DNA of 64,000 bases from Boesenbergia rotunda (GCA_024364735.1 JAGFNQ010005243.1:62001-126000); one strand, 5' to 3'; shown: positions 48,943 to 59,370, numbered from the stretch's first letter. The notes: generated by a model not told the origin, from the letters alone. Made by a program: numbers and translations.

Positions 48943-50520
48943 GCATTAATTGAGGGGGAGCATCTATCAACATGGGTGGTTGATATTTGGTGCTCCAAAC
49001 GAATGGTCATTCCTAGTAAGGAATGTGCTTACCCTTCCCTCAAATTCATATGAATGGTTTAGGTTGACACATAACTTGTTTTTACAATGAATTGGTAAGG
49101 ATAATTAGGTTTATTGTTGCAATTTAGAGTTTACTGTAATTTATGGTTTATGTGTCTTATCTCAAGCCTAAGGAGTCAATTTTCTTGTATGTGTTATACA
49201 CCATGAATGCATGCTAAGGAATATATCATACATAATTTGTGATGATCAGGCATCAATAGACAAGAACATGAGCTTAAGGTTTAGGCTTAGGTTTTGCTTA
49301 AGGTATTTTGTTTAGTGAACATGATCAAGTATGCTATGATTTACTGTAAATCTTGAAGTTAGCAACATTAACCTATGACATGCAAATTTTGTTTAAGAAC
49401 AAGATGAACACATGCTTTATGATGATCATTATAAAAATTTCACAAGGCATCACCAAACAAATAACATGAGTTTCAAAACTCACTCTTATGTTGTATGACA
49501 TAGTGTTTTCTTTGAATCATGATTTAAACCTTGTATTTATGAGAAACTTGGGGAATAGTTTTTTTTAATACAAATTTGATTTCCAATTAGTTGGAACCAT
49601 GAGTTTGATACACACTTGGAACTATGAATTTTCAAATCCAATCCATGAATTATCAATATAATGGGGAATTGGGATTATGGAATTGATATGTATATTTTTC
49701 AAATCTGAACTCTTAAGATTTGTAAACAACAATTCCCTTTAATATTTTTCTTTATTGAGGTGGGAAATTACATGTTGGGTAAGGGAAACCCTTCTTAGGA
49801 TCAAGAAGGGACTAACTCTGATTGAATTAGGGTTTAGGAATGGTTGAGATTTGAAACAAAGTTGATTTCACAGTTTCTGAAATTTTGTTTCTGAAACTGA
49901 AAAACCTTCTGTATTGAACCAGATCGGTCCACCGACCGATTAGGACTCATCCTGATCGGTCTGGTGACCAATCAGACGTCGTTCTGATCGGACTGGTGAC
50001 CGATCAGGTCAATGCTGATCAGGAAACTCCCAAATCGTTCCCAATGGTATAAGACTATCTCTCAGTCCAATCTCATTTCATCAAGTTGTATCAGATTACT
50101 TGATCATACTGATACGAACAAATCTGATTCAAACCAATTACAATTGGAACATCCTAATCATACTTGGAACAAAACCTAATACTGATTTGATACAAACCTG
50201 TGTTGAAACTTTCAAATCAATAAAGGTTGTTTGAATCATGACTCCTGTTCCTGGATGAGAAATAATTTTAGAAATTTTTCTGAATTATCAGATGTTAACG
50301 AAGTCTACACCCCTGTTGTGGAATGCAAATTGTTAATGCAATCTGATCAGGTATGTATCAGAGTTTCAGAAATTTTTCTGAAAACTGATCGCTCCCCAGA
50401 CTAATCAGAAATTTTTCTGTATCAAGTAATCAACGAGCCTGATCGGTCATAGAGACTAATCAGGATTATGTGTTGAATACAGCTGTATTCCCTACTTGTC
50501 ATATGAAACATATACATGTT
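48943..50520 (+). other. Noncoding remainder of copia A2
   Basis: AT-rich, with no pol and no identifiable 3' LTR. GATCGGTC/GACCGATC words occur again at 49921-50035 and in degraded form at 50385-50465, outside the LTR. Confidence 0.5.
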
Positions 50521-50847
50521 TGACCATGATATTCACTTACCGGCCTCTCAAGAACGATCAAGTATTTGCTTAGGAAGCCCGCTAAGCCATACCCAACAAA
50601 CCACAGCCCTCTCGGACGCCAAACGCTCCCGGTGCCGGGAACTCTGTAGGGAGGACTCCTTGGCTAGTAAGGTGTCCAGCTAATGCTCCACCTTCGCGCA
50701 GAGAGCTCTACTGACCCCCACTTGCATAAGTCCCGCTCTGTGCTCGTGGTCAACTGCAGCCTCTGCTCTCAGTGCCCGGCGGGTCAAGGCCTCAATCTCT
50801 GGCTGGGCGTACAAGCCACGGTCGGTTATCAGGCAGTCTTCAGCCGC

Positions 50848-50911
50848 CTATCATTGCACCAAGGAATTATAAAGCATACAAGAAAACAGTCCAAGTACCT
50901 GGAACACACAC
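50848..50911 (-). other. Probable intron 2 of the antisense gene (64 bp)
   Basis: Donor TTGAAG|GTGTGTG and acceptor AATGATAG|GCGGCT on the minus strand, phase 0. The unspliced frame has a stop in the last intron codon (TAG), while splicing joins RESLLK to AAEDCL. Confidence 0.55.
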
Positions 50912-51803
50912 CTTCAAAAGGGACTCACGGAGGGTAGTGAGAGGCCCTGCAGAGACTCGCATGGCTTTCGCTCCTAGAGATCCCGGGGTGTCCACCCGGC
51001 ACCCTGAAGGTAATGAGCCCCTGCGCGAGGGAAGTGACTAGACAGTAGGAGCTCCAGGTGGCAGTGTAGAAGGGCTGGAGTCGCCCTCCTTTGAGCTGGA
51101 AGTCCCCTCAGAAGAAAGGCCCTCGTCGAGGATCTCCTTCAACTGCACCGGGGGGAATGATTGCATGGAAGCATCCAACGCCGCATCTAGCCTTTTTTGA
51201 AGGCAGTTAAGCTGCATTCGGTATTGGGTGGGCAACGCTTGCTTACCCTTCGTGACCTCGGTAGGGTCAGCCGGAGAAGAGTCGAAGGCCTGACCACTTG
51301 CCTCTAGAGTGGCAGTCGACGGAAAAGGTGGAGATAGAGGAATAGCGGCCTCACCATCGGAAGATGGAATATCCTTCTCAGGAATAGATGGAAGTGGGTT
51401 GGGGCCACTGGGGCCTAGCCTTTTCTGTCTGGGGCTTTAGCCTTCCGGTACCATCCTCTTCTACCGACCAGAGAATTGGGATGTTGATGGGGCAGCGGGG
51501 GCGACGACTCCTTTGGGACCCCCTCCAGATGGACAGCAGCCGGGGGTGGGTCATCCCCCGAAGGGACGCCCATCTCCGGGTCAACTGACGGACCTGAAGT
51601 CTCCTGGTCTGCAAACGGTGGAGGCGCAGCAGGAGCCTCTATCCGTTCTGGCGTAGCATACTCACTGGACGATTCAGCAGTCCCCTCCGAGTACTTGGAT
51701 GAAGCAGAGGGCATACCAGGAGCGGCTGGGGGAGGATCCAGAGCCTCCTGTTGGATTCCTCCCACTTGATAAGCCAGTGCATCGCCCTCGGATACATGAT
51801 TTC

Positions 51804-51871
51804 CTCTACAATAACCAGGCAAGAGAGTATCAGTTAGAACTAACAAGCATTGATGGAAAAGATGAACTTAC
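51804..51871 (-). other. Probable intron 1 of the antisense gene (68 bp)
   Basis: On the minus strand the donor is CTCG|GTAAGT and the acceptor TTATTGTAGAG|GAAATC, with a branch-point-like TTCTAACTGA about 30 bases before the acceptor. Removing 68 bp joins the upstream frame to the Pro/Ser-rich frame. Confidence 0.6.
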
Positions 51872-52411
51872 CGAGACTGGGGCTAATCCGGGTCACTTTA
51901 GATCTAAGGCTCGCTCGGTACATGAGCTCCTCACTCTGCACTAGACCTGGGCCACTGAACTCCATGTCGGAGAGTATGTTCCTGACGCACTGGTAGGCTG
52001 GACTCTGGAGAAAATTCCATAGTGAGGGAGGAGTCGGCAAATCCTCCGTCCAGCGGAGAGGACTGAAGGGTTGCATAGGCGAGGGGTCAGGGGGATGTCA
52101 AAGAGCTTGAAGATAATGTACGCCCCGCCCATCTGAGCAAAGGCGTTGGGAGCCATCTAGTGGAGGGGGATATCAAAATAGGAGGACGCATTTATGAAAA
52201 AAAGAGGAATGGGAAAGCGGAGCCTCGACTCTACTTGCCCCAGAAAGAATGTAAAGAAACCTACGGGAGGCTCCACCAGCGTCTGGTCTACTTTAGGGAT
52301 CACCAATGCCATCTCGGCCAGAATGTCGTAGGCCTCAATGGTCGACTGCAAAGCCTCTGGCCTCACTCTCGAAGAGGCAGACTCATACCACTCCTCTCGA
52401 TAACCTTCCAT

Positions 52412-53001
52412 GGTTCCTAAGGAAAAAGACGAGAAGGAGACATGAGACTTACGCGAAAAGAATCCTTAGGGAAGAAGACGAAGACGAGGTTCACCAAACA
52501 ACAAAGCCAGAAGGTGGTCGAACGTCTTCGCCTCCCCTTCTTATACGGAGGAAGCCGCCCGCATGGGCGCAATAGGAGCAAGGCACGTGGACGACAAGAA
52601 ATCGCTACATAAGGGTAGAGCTATGGAACAACCACTTGACGTGAGCCTGCTACAGCTGCGCACGTTAATAAGAGATTGCAAGGAGAGCAGTTGGGGCACA
52701 TGGCGACGAGGAATTCGCGAAGGGGCTTTGTCGCCATTAAAGAACGCCATGCGCCGTTATGAAGGATGGACGAGTATCATTGCAGTACCTCGAAAATCAT
52801 AGAAGCCTTTTTGGGGAAGACAAAACCAAAAAGGGATTGCCTCGAGACCCGAGGCAAATTCTATAATTCTCGGACCCAGTATAACTGCTAGGGAAGCAGC
52901 AACAAGTGCAAGGATCCACGGTGACATAGCTTCTTCAGTGCAAACACTAGTCTAATCAGCCAACAACACTTCCTTCGATTAGACTAGAAGGGAGGGACTT
53001 A
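52412..53001. other. Promoter-side spacer of the antisense gene and polypurine tract
   Basis: No coding region recognised. The plus-strand purine tract AGAAGGGAGGGACTTA at about 52986-53001 directly precedes the 3' LTR and would prime plus-strand synthesis. The antisense gene's promoter should lie here, but I see no convincing TATA box. Confidence 0.5.
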
Positions 53002-53827
53002 TGATGGGGTTGAGTATCCCGTGGCTGACACGTGGACTGAAGAAGCTGTGTGGCAAGATATAGCGAGTCTGAAAGACTCTTTTTCCGAAGCTCCCAAGAC
53101 CCTCTCGAGAAGGGGATCCCCCGAGACCCCCCGCGGGTATACACGTCCCGGAGATCAAATCAGAGGACGCACTCCCGAAGATCACCTCGGGAAGCCAGGT
53201 CCCCGAGACTCCCCGCGGGTAGACACGCCTCGGAGATCAAATCAGAGGACACACTCCCGTAGATCACCTCGGGAAGGTAGGTCTCCGAGACCATCTCTGG
53301 AAGGCAAAATGCCCGGGACCCTCGGGCTAGAAGATCCCGAGATCACCTCGGGGAAGCTGAGCCTAAGAAGCATTCGGCCTCAAGGAACGGTCCTCCTTTC
53401 TTCGGATCTGCGGATAACCCTCACCCATTATCGCGGAGTCATTATTACTCATAATTATCGCAACGGTCCGAACTTAATGACGGCGTGGACCGTTGCAAAG
53501 GTTATCCTGTAACCGACAATTGGGGGACATGACAAAGATCGTGGAGACGTGTGAGACAACCGTCGCAGGTATAAAAGGTACTCTAACCCCTCCGGTAAAA
53601 TGGGATTACACTCTCTCTACTTCACGCACACCTTCTTTTCGCCTTCTCTTCATTTTCTGGATCGAGACACTGATTTGAGCGTCGGAGTGGACTCTGCCGG
53701 ACAACCTCCGGCGTGTTCCCCTAACGCTCGTGTTGATCTCACAGAATATGAATTCTTCCTCTAACGTTAGCGTCTACGTGGGCTGAATTTTGATAATTGA
53801 CTATCGACATGGATTCCTTCCGAAATA
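53002..53827 (+). repeat. 3' LTR of gypsy element E
   Basis: 826 bp, about 98 bp longer than the 5' LTR. Most of the difference is an 82-bp tandem duplication (53121-53202 and 53203-53284, each starting CCGAGAC) where the 5' LTR has one copy. It has an intact TATAAAAG at 53570-53577. Confidence 0.88.
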
Positions 53828-53832
53828 AAATT

Positions 53833-54096
53833 ATTATTGCAACGCAAACTAGTTGCAAACCACATTAATACTGCTAGTGGCGGAGGCTAAAGATGGACTT
53901 CCCTTTTATGGTTTTTGGGTCTCTGCACTGTAAATCTACAGCAAACTGAATAGGCCTGTTAAACAAATCACGTGCTCCATATCTTATCTTCTTCGGCAAT
54001 CTTATCCCTCCTTGCTCATTAAACTTTTATAATCGGATAAAATTGCATAAAAACTCAAGACAATGACGGTCAGAAAAGCTTCGTTTGGCGATAGCC
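53833..54096. other. Upstream region of the LRR gene
   Basis: About 260 bp of unique-looking sequence between the gypsy target duplication and the gene's TATA box. No further motif is called. Confidence 0.4.
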
Positions 54097-54103
54097 TATA
54101 AAT
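54097..54103 (+). promoter_or_regulatory. TATA box of the LRR gene
   Basis: TATAAAT within GCCTATAAATC, 59 bp upstream of the chosen ATG. This fits a 5' untranslated leader of about 30 bases. Confidence 0.6.
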
Positions 54104-54161
54104 CTTTACCGATATAGTTGTGGTACTGCCTCTAAGTCCAAAGCAAAGAAAGCAAAACAGC

Positions 54162-55289
54162 ATGGCTGCTCTGTGGCATTGCTTCTCTGCTATAGCCGTG
54201 TTCTTTATCATCGTCGCCCCGGCTTCAAGAGCCACCGCTGCACGGTGCCCGGCGTCGGACCGCAACGCGCTCCTGGCCTTCCGATCCTCACTGTCGGAGC
54301 CGTATCTGGGCATCTTCTCGTCGTGGACGGGCGACGACTGCTGCTCGATGTGGTACGGAGTGAGCTGCGATCCAACCACGGGGCGTGTGGCCGACGTCAG
54401 CCTGCGCGGCGAGTCGGAGGATCCCATCCTCGCTCGAGCCGGCCGCACGAGCGGACTCATGATGGGGGTTATCTCGCCTGACATCTGCCGGCTCGAGCGC
54501 CTGTCGACGCTGATCCTTGCCGACTGGAAGCAGATCGCAGGGCCGATTCCCCTATGCGTCACCTCCCTTCCCTTCCTGCGCATCCTCGACCTCGTCGGCA
54601 ACCGAATCTCCGGCCCCATCCCCGGAGACATAGGCCGCCTCACCCGTCTCACCGTCCTCAACGTGGCTGATAACCAGATCTCCGGGAGCATCCCAGCCTC
54701 CATCACGGCCCTTTCCTCGCTGATGCACCTCGACCTCAGTAACAACCTGATCTCGGGATCCATCCCGACCGACTTTGGGAGGCTGCGGATGCTCAGCCGC
54801 GCGCTGCTCGCCCGCAACCGCATCTCCGGCGGCATCCCTGAGTCGATCGGATCCATGCCCCGACTGGCCGACTTGGACCTGGCGAGTAACAACATCTCCG
54901 GTGACTTGCCCAGCAACCTGGGATCGAGGCCGGTGCTGTCGTCTCTGTACCTGGACTCGAACCGGCTGACGGGCTCCATCCCCGCGACGCTGCTAGCGAG
55001 CCGGGGGCTTGGAATCCTGAACTTGAGCTGGAATGCCATCGAAGGGGAGATCCCGGACGCATTCACCACCAAGTCGTACTACACGGCGATGGACCTGTCG
55101 CACAACAGGCTGATCGGGAAGGTGCCGAAGACGCTGGTGACGGCGGCGTACGTGGGGCATCTGGACCTCAGTCACAACCACCTCTGCGGCCCCATCCCTG
55201 TGGGCTCCCCGTTCGACCATCTCGAGGCCGCCTCTTTCGTCCACAACGACTGCCTTTGCGGCTGGCCGCTCCCCGCTTGCAAGCCGTGA
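54162..55289 (+). CDS. DRT100-like extracellular leucine-rich-repeat protein
   Basis: 375 codons, no intron, strongly GC-rich compared with its surroundings. The ATG at 54162 is chosen because a signal peptide follows directly (hydrophobic WHCFSAIAVFFIIVAPAS, cleavage near residue 26). The upstream extension would need a GTG start. Domains: LRRNT_2 cap (about 27-75, with CPASDRNALLAFRSSL and a DDCCSMWYGVSC cysteine cluster), about 9 plant-type repeats (LDLxxNxISGxIP, about 105-345), and a C-terminal cap with paired cysteines (NDCLCGWPLPACKP). No membrane segment or kinase follows, so it should be secreted to the cell wall. Length and layout match DRT100-like proteins. Polygalacturonase inhibitors are a related alternative. 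The ligand is unknown. Confidence 0.92.
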   Translation: MAALWHCFSAIAVFFIIVAPASRATAARCPASDRNALLAFRSSLSEPYLGIFSSWTGDDCCSMWYGVSCDPTTGRVADVSLRGESEDPILARAGRTSGLMMGVISPDICRLERLSTLILADWKQIAGPIPLCVTSLPFLRILDLVGNRISGPIPGDIGRLTRLTVLNVADNQISGSIPASITALSSLMHLDLSNNLISGSIPTDFGRLRMLSRALLARNRISGGIPESIGSMPRLADLDLASNNISGDLPSNLGSRPVLSSLYLDSNRLTGSIPATLLASRGLGILNLSWNAIEGEIPDAFTTKSYYTAMDLSHNRLIGKVPKTLVTAAYVGHLDLSHNHLCGPIPVGSPFDHLEAASFVHNDCLCGWPLPACKP

Positions 55290-56022
55290 ATCAATCGACT
55301 AGCTAAATCGGACGCACTCAGTAGCGACTATTCCAGTACTCTTCCTACGCTACAATTTCGTGTGCTAAACGGTGCGACTGTACAAGTGCGTCAAAAAGCG
55401 TGTATGCCTGATCAATTCAGGAGCTAGAGCAGTGACGGACTACCGTTCACCGTGTCATTTACTTCGGGTCCGTGATTAGTTAATTGTTACGAGCGTAAAG
55501 TTATACGCTCCTGTCCTTATTTTATAATTGTGGATAGTGCATGCATGCCATTATGATCAAGAGTAAAGCAATGCAACTTTAATATGTTTAATTTACTAAA
55601 AACTAGCTATGGGCATGTGTTTGGATCTGGTTTTGTGATTCTACTGCATGCCAGCATGTGCGCTCGCTCACGAGCTGTTTGGTATGTGGGGGCGGAGCTA
55701 GCTGTTTAATTGGACAGAAGCTTGTAACTGCAAGAGTAGAAATGTCATAATGAGCTGAGTTAATTAATGCAGCAAATCTATTTCGACGCATAGCTGTGTG
55801 TGCTGTTCTGGACCCACGCGGGGACAGTGCGCATGCAGGAGATATGCCGGTCGACATGTGGGCGAGAGGGGACCGGCCAGAGTCGGCGTCGTCAAGTCGA
55901 TCGGTGGCGCAGACCGCTGCCGAACTGTGACGATCAATTTAAAATCTTTCTATATTAATCCCACACTGGTTCGCCTCCTGTTCGGGCCCGCACAAGGAGC
56001 CATGCATTCTTCTGAACCTAAC
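55290..56022. other. 3' flank of the LRR gene
   Basis: No second gene. I see no perfect AATAAA signal in the first 300 bp. AT-rich stretches near 55500-55600 could serve as plant polyadenylation region. The segment ends at the CACTA terminus. Confidence 0.4.
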
Positions 56023-56069
56023 CACTATAAAAATATCAAGCAATAACAACGGACTATTAAAAAGGTCCG

Positions 56070-56310
56070 TCGCAAGTGGCGACGGATATATAGTATCCGT
56101 CGCCAGAGTTGCGCGGCAAGTCAAAATCCTGAAAATAGCGACGGACCTGGTCAACGTCCGTCGCTAGTGCGACGGACCTGGTCAACGTCCGTCGCTAGTG
56201 CGACGGATAATATAAATTTTTCGTCGCTAATTATAAGCGACGAGTCAAACCGCCTAAAGGTAGCGACGGGAATGGTCAAATCCGTCGCTAATCAGCGGCG
56301 GACAAGTAAT
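56070..56310. repeat. CACTA subterminal repeats
   Basis: About ten copies of GCGACGGA or its complement TCCGTCGC. They include a direct repeat of about 26 bp (GCGACGGACCTGGTCAACG). Confidence 0.85.
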
Positions 56311-56562
56311 CCGTCATAATATTTCTTAAAAAGGGCGACCGGCCCTTTCCCCGCGGCCACGCGAACCCTAGCGACGGTCCTTTTCTCCTCCGGCGATTCT
56401 CCTCCGGCGAACCCTCCTCCGATCCCAGGTACGCTAGCTAACTCCATTTGCCGTCAACTTCATTTGTTTGTGCTAATCGTCGTCGTCGTCTTCTACGGCC
56501 AGCCACGGGTCTTGGCACGGCCGCACGCGGCCTCCCGCTGCCGGGCGCGACCTCGCATTTGC

Positions 56563-56680
56563 AAGCGGCGCCTGCTGCGGCCACGCGGCGCCTGCTGCGG
56601 CCGCGCGGCGCCTGCTGCGGCCGCGCGGCGCCTGCTGCGGCCGCGCGGCGCCTGCTGCGGCCGCGCGGCGCCTGCTGCGG
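56563..56680. repeat. GC-rich 20-bp minisatellite
   Basis: Five near-identical units of CCGCGCGGCGCCTGCTGCGG from 56581, with a partial unit before. It lies in the probable first intron of the CACTA gene. Because 20 is not a multiple of three, the Arg/Ala-rich frames here rotate and are not considered genes. Confidence 0.9.
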
Positions 56681-57172
56681 TCGGCCGACGGCTGCTCCGC
56701 TGTCATTTAATTAAACCTAATTAGGGTTTAATTAATTGAATTAATTAGATTAATTCAATTAATTTGATTATTTCAATAATTGTTTGATTTATTCTTTGAA
56801 TTAATTGAATTTAATTTGATTAATGTTTGATTTATTTTAGGTTAGATGATTAATTGGTTAGATGATTAATTGCTTGTGTAATTTACTTAAACCTTTCTCT
56901 TATCTTGGTTAGATGATTAATTGTTTGTTTAATTAGATTAATTGATTAATTAATTAGATCTTGTTTGATTAATGTTAGATTAACTGTTTGAATAATTAAA
57001 TTAATTTGTTGATTAATTCTTTGATTACTTAGAATAATTGATTCATTATTTATATAATGTTTGATTAATTAGATGTATTTTGTATGTAGTATATCATCAA
57101 TATCACATTTTCATATGCATGGATGATAATATGTGTGGTTTCATTAATTTGTCTTATCTGAATTCAGATACA

Positions 57173-57703
57173 ATGTATCTGAACAAGGCATGGATGTATA
57201 ATAGGTTAGACAATGAATTTATCCGTGACGAATTTTTTGCTGGAGTGGAAGAATTTGTAAACTTTGCAAAGTGTCATCCTGAGTGTTTGAATGGCACAGA
57301 GTTGAAGTGTCCATGTAATCAACGCAAATGTAGAAATACAGCTTTCCGTGATGAAGATACAGTGAAAACTCATATCGCTAGGTATGGGTTTGTTCCAGAT
57401 TATTACAACTGGTATTGTCATGGAGAGCCGTATATATATGAATTTGGTGGACCTTCTGTTGCATCATCATCGAACTCAATTGGACCAGAGACATCATATA
57501 ACCCTGCTGATGCAATGCAATCAATGGTTTACGATGCAATGAATGCTTTTGATCAATCAAATGTAGAACAAGTACCTACTTCTGATGTTCAGAAAATGTA
57601 TGACATGTTAAAGGCTAGTGAAAGAGAATTATGGGAAGGTATTCCCATAATTGAAGAGTACATCGATAGAGCGAGAAGGACACACGCGACGTTCGAGAGA
57701 TGA
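57173..57703 (+). pseudogene. CACTA transposase-associated domain protein, truncated
   Basis: Open from 57080. The ATG at 57173 (MYLNKAWMYNRL) is preferred because the domain starts there and a splice acceptor (TTGTATGTAG) ends at 57089. Residues 1-85 match the plant transposase-associated domain (GVEEFVNFA, CPCNQRKCRN, HIARYGFVPDYYNWYCHGE with its Cys/His residues). A spacer leads to KMYDMLKASERELWEG, also typical of En/Spm proteins. After about 57637 the similarity ends and the frame runs into foreign DNA, stopping at 57703. The catalytic transposase region is absent. In intact elements this domain is part of the protein that acts on element ends. Confidence 0.8.
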
Positions 57704-59060
57704 AAAGTCGAGAGGAAGCACACTCGAGAAGAAGGCCAGAGGCAGGTTTGAGTGAGCCCAACTCTGGAAGGTCTGAGATCACTCACAAGACCCGCTGGAA
57801 GGTTGCTCAACAAGTTGTTGACCAGTCAAACTCGGGCGCCCGTGAATGGGTGCCCAGACTGTAACGCCCGCTTTTTTTTTCCTAAGCGGCATTACGTTAA
57901 CATGCTTAGGGCATGTAGACATCATAAGGCAGCGGAATAACTTAACTTATACATGCCCTGTTACCATTCTTAACTTATTGACATGGGAACCTTAGCATAT
58001 TAACTTTGAACTTAAGCATCATATCATGTCTCACATAACATCATATCATAAGGTTCCATAAGTCATTATTCAAACATATAAGTAAACATATAGTTTCCTG
58101 GGCCAAGTCACTACGACACACTTGCGTTCTTGCCCTCCTGCTGCTTCCTTTATTGTCCCCTTGAATGATCTGCGGTATAAGGAAATAAGACTATAAGCAC
58201 ACAGGCTTAGTAAGACTCTTTCCTACTCACAAAACCATTCATCATTCATCATCTCATAATGAGCACATAAAACATTAACATACTTGGTGCTCTACTTAGA
58301 ACATAACATCTTACGTCACTTGTGTATACATAGCATGGCATGAACATAAACATAGTAACATTCTAAGCATGACATGATACATGGCATAAACATAAACATC
58401 ATAGACATTCTAAGCATGGCATAATTCATGGCATAATTCATAAACATAGTGAACATAGTAAGCATGACATAATACTTGGCATGAACGTAAACATAGTGAA
58501 CATTCTAAGCATGACATAATTCCTATCATAGCATATGAACATCTTCCTAACATAATCATGGCATAAATCATTCATTCTCATGTATACTTCTTAACATGAA
58601 ACGTAAGCATATCATCTTATCAACATAGCATAATGCATAACATGAATGGATGCATGAGTGGAATGCATATACATAAGGGATGCTTAACTTTTAAAACATA
58701 CTTTTAAATGCTTAAACATAATCATCATAACATCATTTGGGCCCTGGCTTGTACCACATACATACATCATAAGCATGCATCCCTAAGTAAATATGAGGTA
58801 GCTAGCCTCGACCTACTAGGGTAAGGACAGCATAGTCGGTAGTCCCCGAACCGAGGCGTTCTTAAGGTGCCCATCCCTGTTGCACAGCTACGGTAGTGCC
58901 AGAACCATGGACAGCATAGTCGGTAGTCCAGAACCGGGGCGTTCTTAAGGTGCCCATCCCTTGGACCCATACTTCGGTCCGGTACAAGCCCATTCATAAA
59001 GTAAAATACTTTACATGCTTCATCATTCATAAGACATTCATGGCATCTTCAACATAGCAT

Positions 59061-59370
59061 AACTTGTTACGGCTCGGCCTGTCTACCGGCCCATTTACCG
59101 GTCCTCACGACCGTCGTACCGTCGACCATCGACCGTGCCATTTTATCATTTTATGCCTTAAATACATAAGCATCATCTTTCATTCATCATCATTCATAGC
59201 ATATTCATTCATCATAACTTGTTACGGCTCGGCCCGTCTACCGGCCCATTTACCGGTCCTCACGACCGTCGTACCGTCGACCATCGACCGTGCTGTTTTA
59301 TCATATTTATGCCTTAAAGACATAAGCATCATCTTTCATTCATCATCATTCATAGCATATTTATTCATTC
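59061..59370. repeat. Two-copy direct repeat, 156-bp unit
   Basis: AACTTGTTACGGCTCGGCC starts each copy (59061 and 59217). Each copy includes CCGTCGTACCGTCGACCATCG. Confidence 0.88.

Larger units (their letters stand above)
45174..50598 (+). mobile_element. LTR C3 fragment with nested copia A2 (composite insertion)
   Basis: Starts TGTTAGATGTATAC and follows LTR C1 in reverse orientation to 45748 (CCCTTGATGAGCTCAT). It is then interrupted by copia A2. Only the last 60 or so bases of the C LTR (CTCTCAAGAACGATCAAGTATTTGC...) reappear near 50545-50598. Flanks gacca (45169-45173) and aacca (50599-50603) differ by one base, and the antisense coiled-coil frame is continuous across them. Most of the C LTR and the 3' part of A2 have been lost together. 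Confidence 0.7.
44629..52411 (-). pseudogene. Antisense gene of Tat element E, spliced and split by insertion
   Basis: Starts at an ATG at 52411 and ends at the stop at 44629, opposite to gag. The N-terminal part (EPPVGFFTFFLGQ, LRFPIPLFFINASSYF, MAPNAFAQMGG) resembles the putative gypsy-type transposon protein family (Pfam Transposase_28). A Pro/Ser-rich middle and a long coiled coil follow. Two small introns fit the frame (51804-51871 and 50848-50911). In-frame TAG stops occur at 52157 and 51038, a frameshift lies near 52080, and the coiled coil is cut by an insertion (45174 to about 50598) but reads through in frame when that is removed. In Grande-like elements such antisense genes have unknown function. 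Confidence 0.7.
36864..53827 (+). mobile_element. Tat-type Ty3/gypsy element E, non-autonomous, with antisense gene
   Basis: Both LTRs start TGATGGGG and end AATA. The element is flanked by aaatt (36859-36863 and 53828-53832). Order on the plus strand: 5' LTR, primer-site region, gag, zinc-knuckle-like segment, protease, an 81-83-bp tandem array, a gene on the opposite strand, polypurine tract, 3' LTR. Reverse transcriptase, RNase H and integrase are missing. The layout (antisense gene and tandem repeats between pol and the 3' LTR) is that of Tat-lineage elements such as Grande and Retand. It carries solo LTR F and the C3/A2 composite insertion. Without them it is about 10 kb. Confidence 0.85.
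56023..57640 (+). mobile_element. CACTA (En/Spm) transposon, 5' part
   Basis: Begins with the terminal sequence CACTATAAAAATATCAAGC. Subterminal words TCCGTCGC and GCGACGGA then recur in both orientations (56070-56310), as in CACTA elements whose transposase binds such repeats. A GC-rich leader, a probable intron (56428-57089) and a transposase-associated domain follow. The right-hand end is beyond an inserted copia element and outside the window. The right limit given is where CACTA-like coding similarity fades. Confidence 0.82.

Noticed and set aside
52418..52452. Possible third intron of the antisense gene (GTAAGT...TTTCCTTAG)
   Set aside because: Good-looking splice sites, but only 35 bp apart, too short for a plant intron. 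The ATG just downstream serves as a start without it.
54002..55072. 356-codon minus-strand reading frame over the LRR gene
   Set aside because: It is the complement of a GC-rich LRR coding sequence. Its Arg/Ser-rich repeats mirror the LRR period and no domain is recognisable.
56448..56724. Two Arg/Ala-rich frames and their complement
   Set aside because: They translate the 20-bp GC-rich minisatellite in rotating frames and lie in a probable intron.
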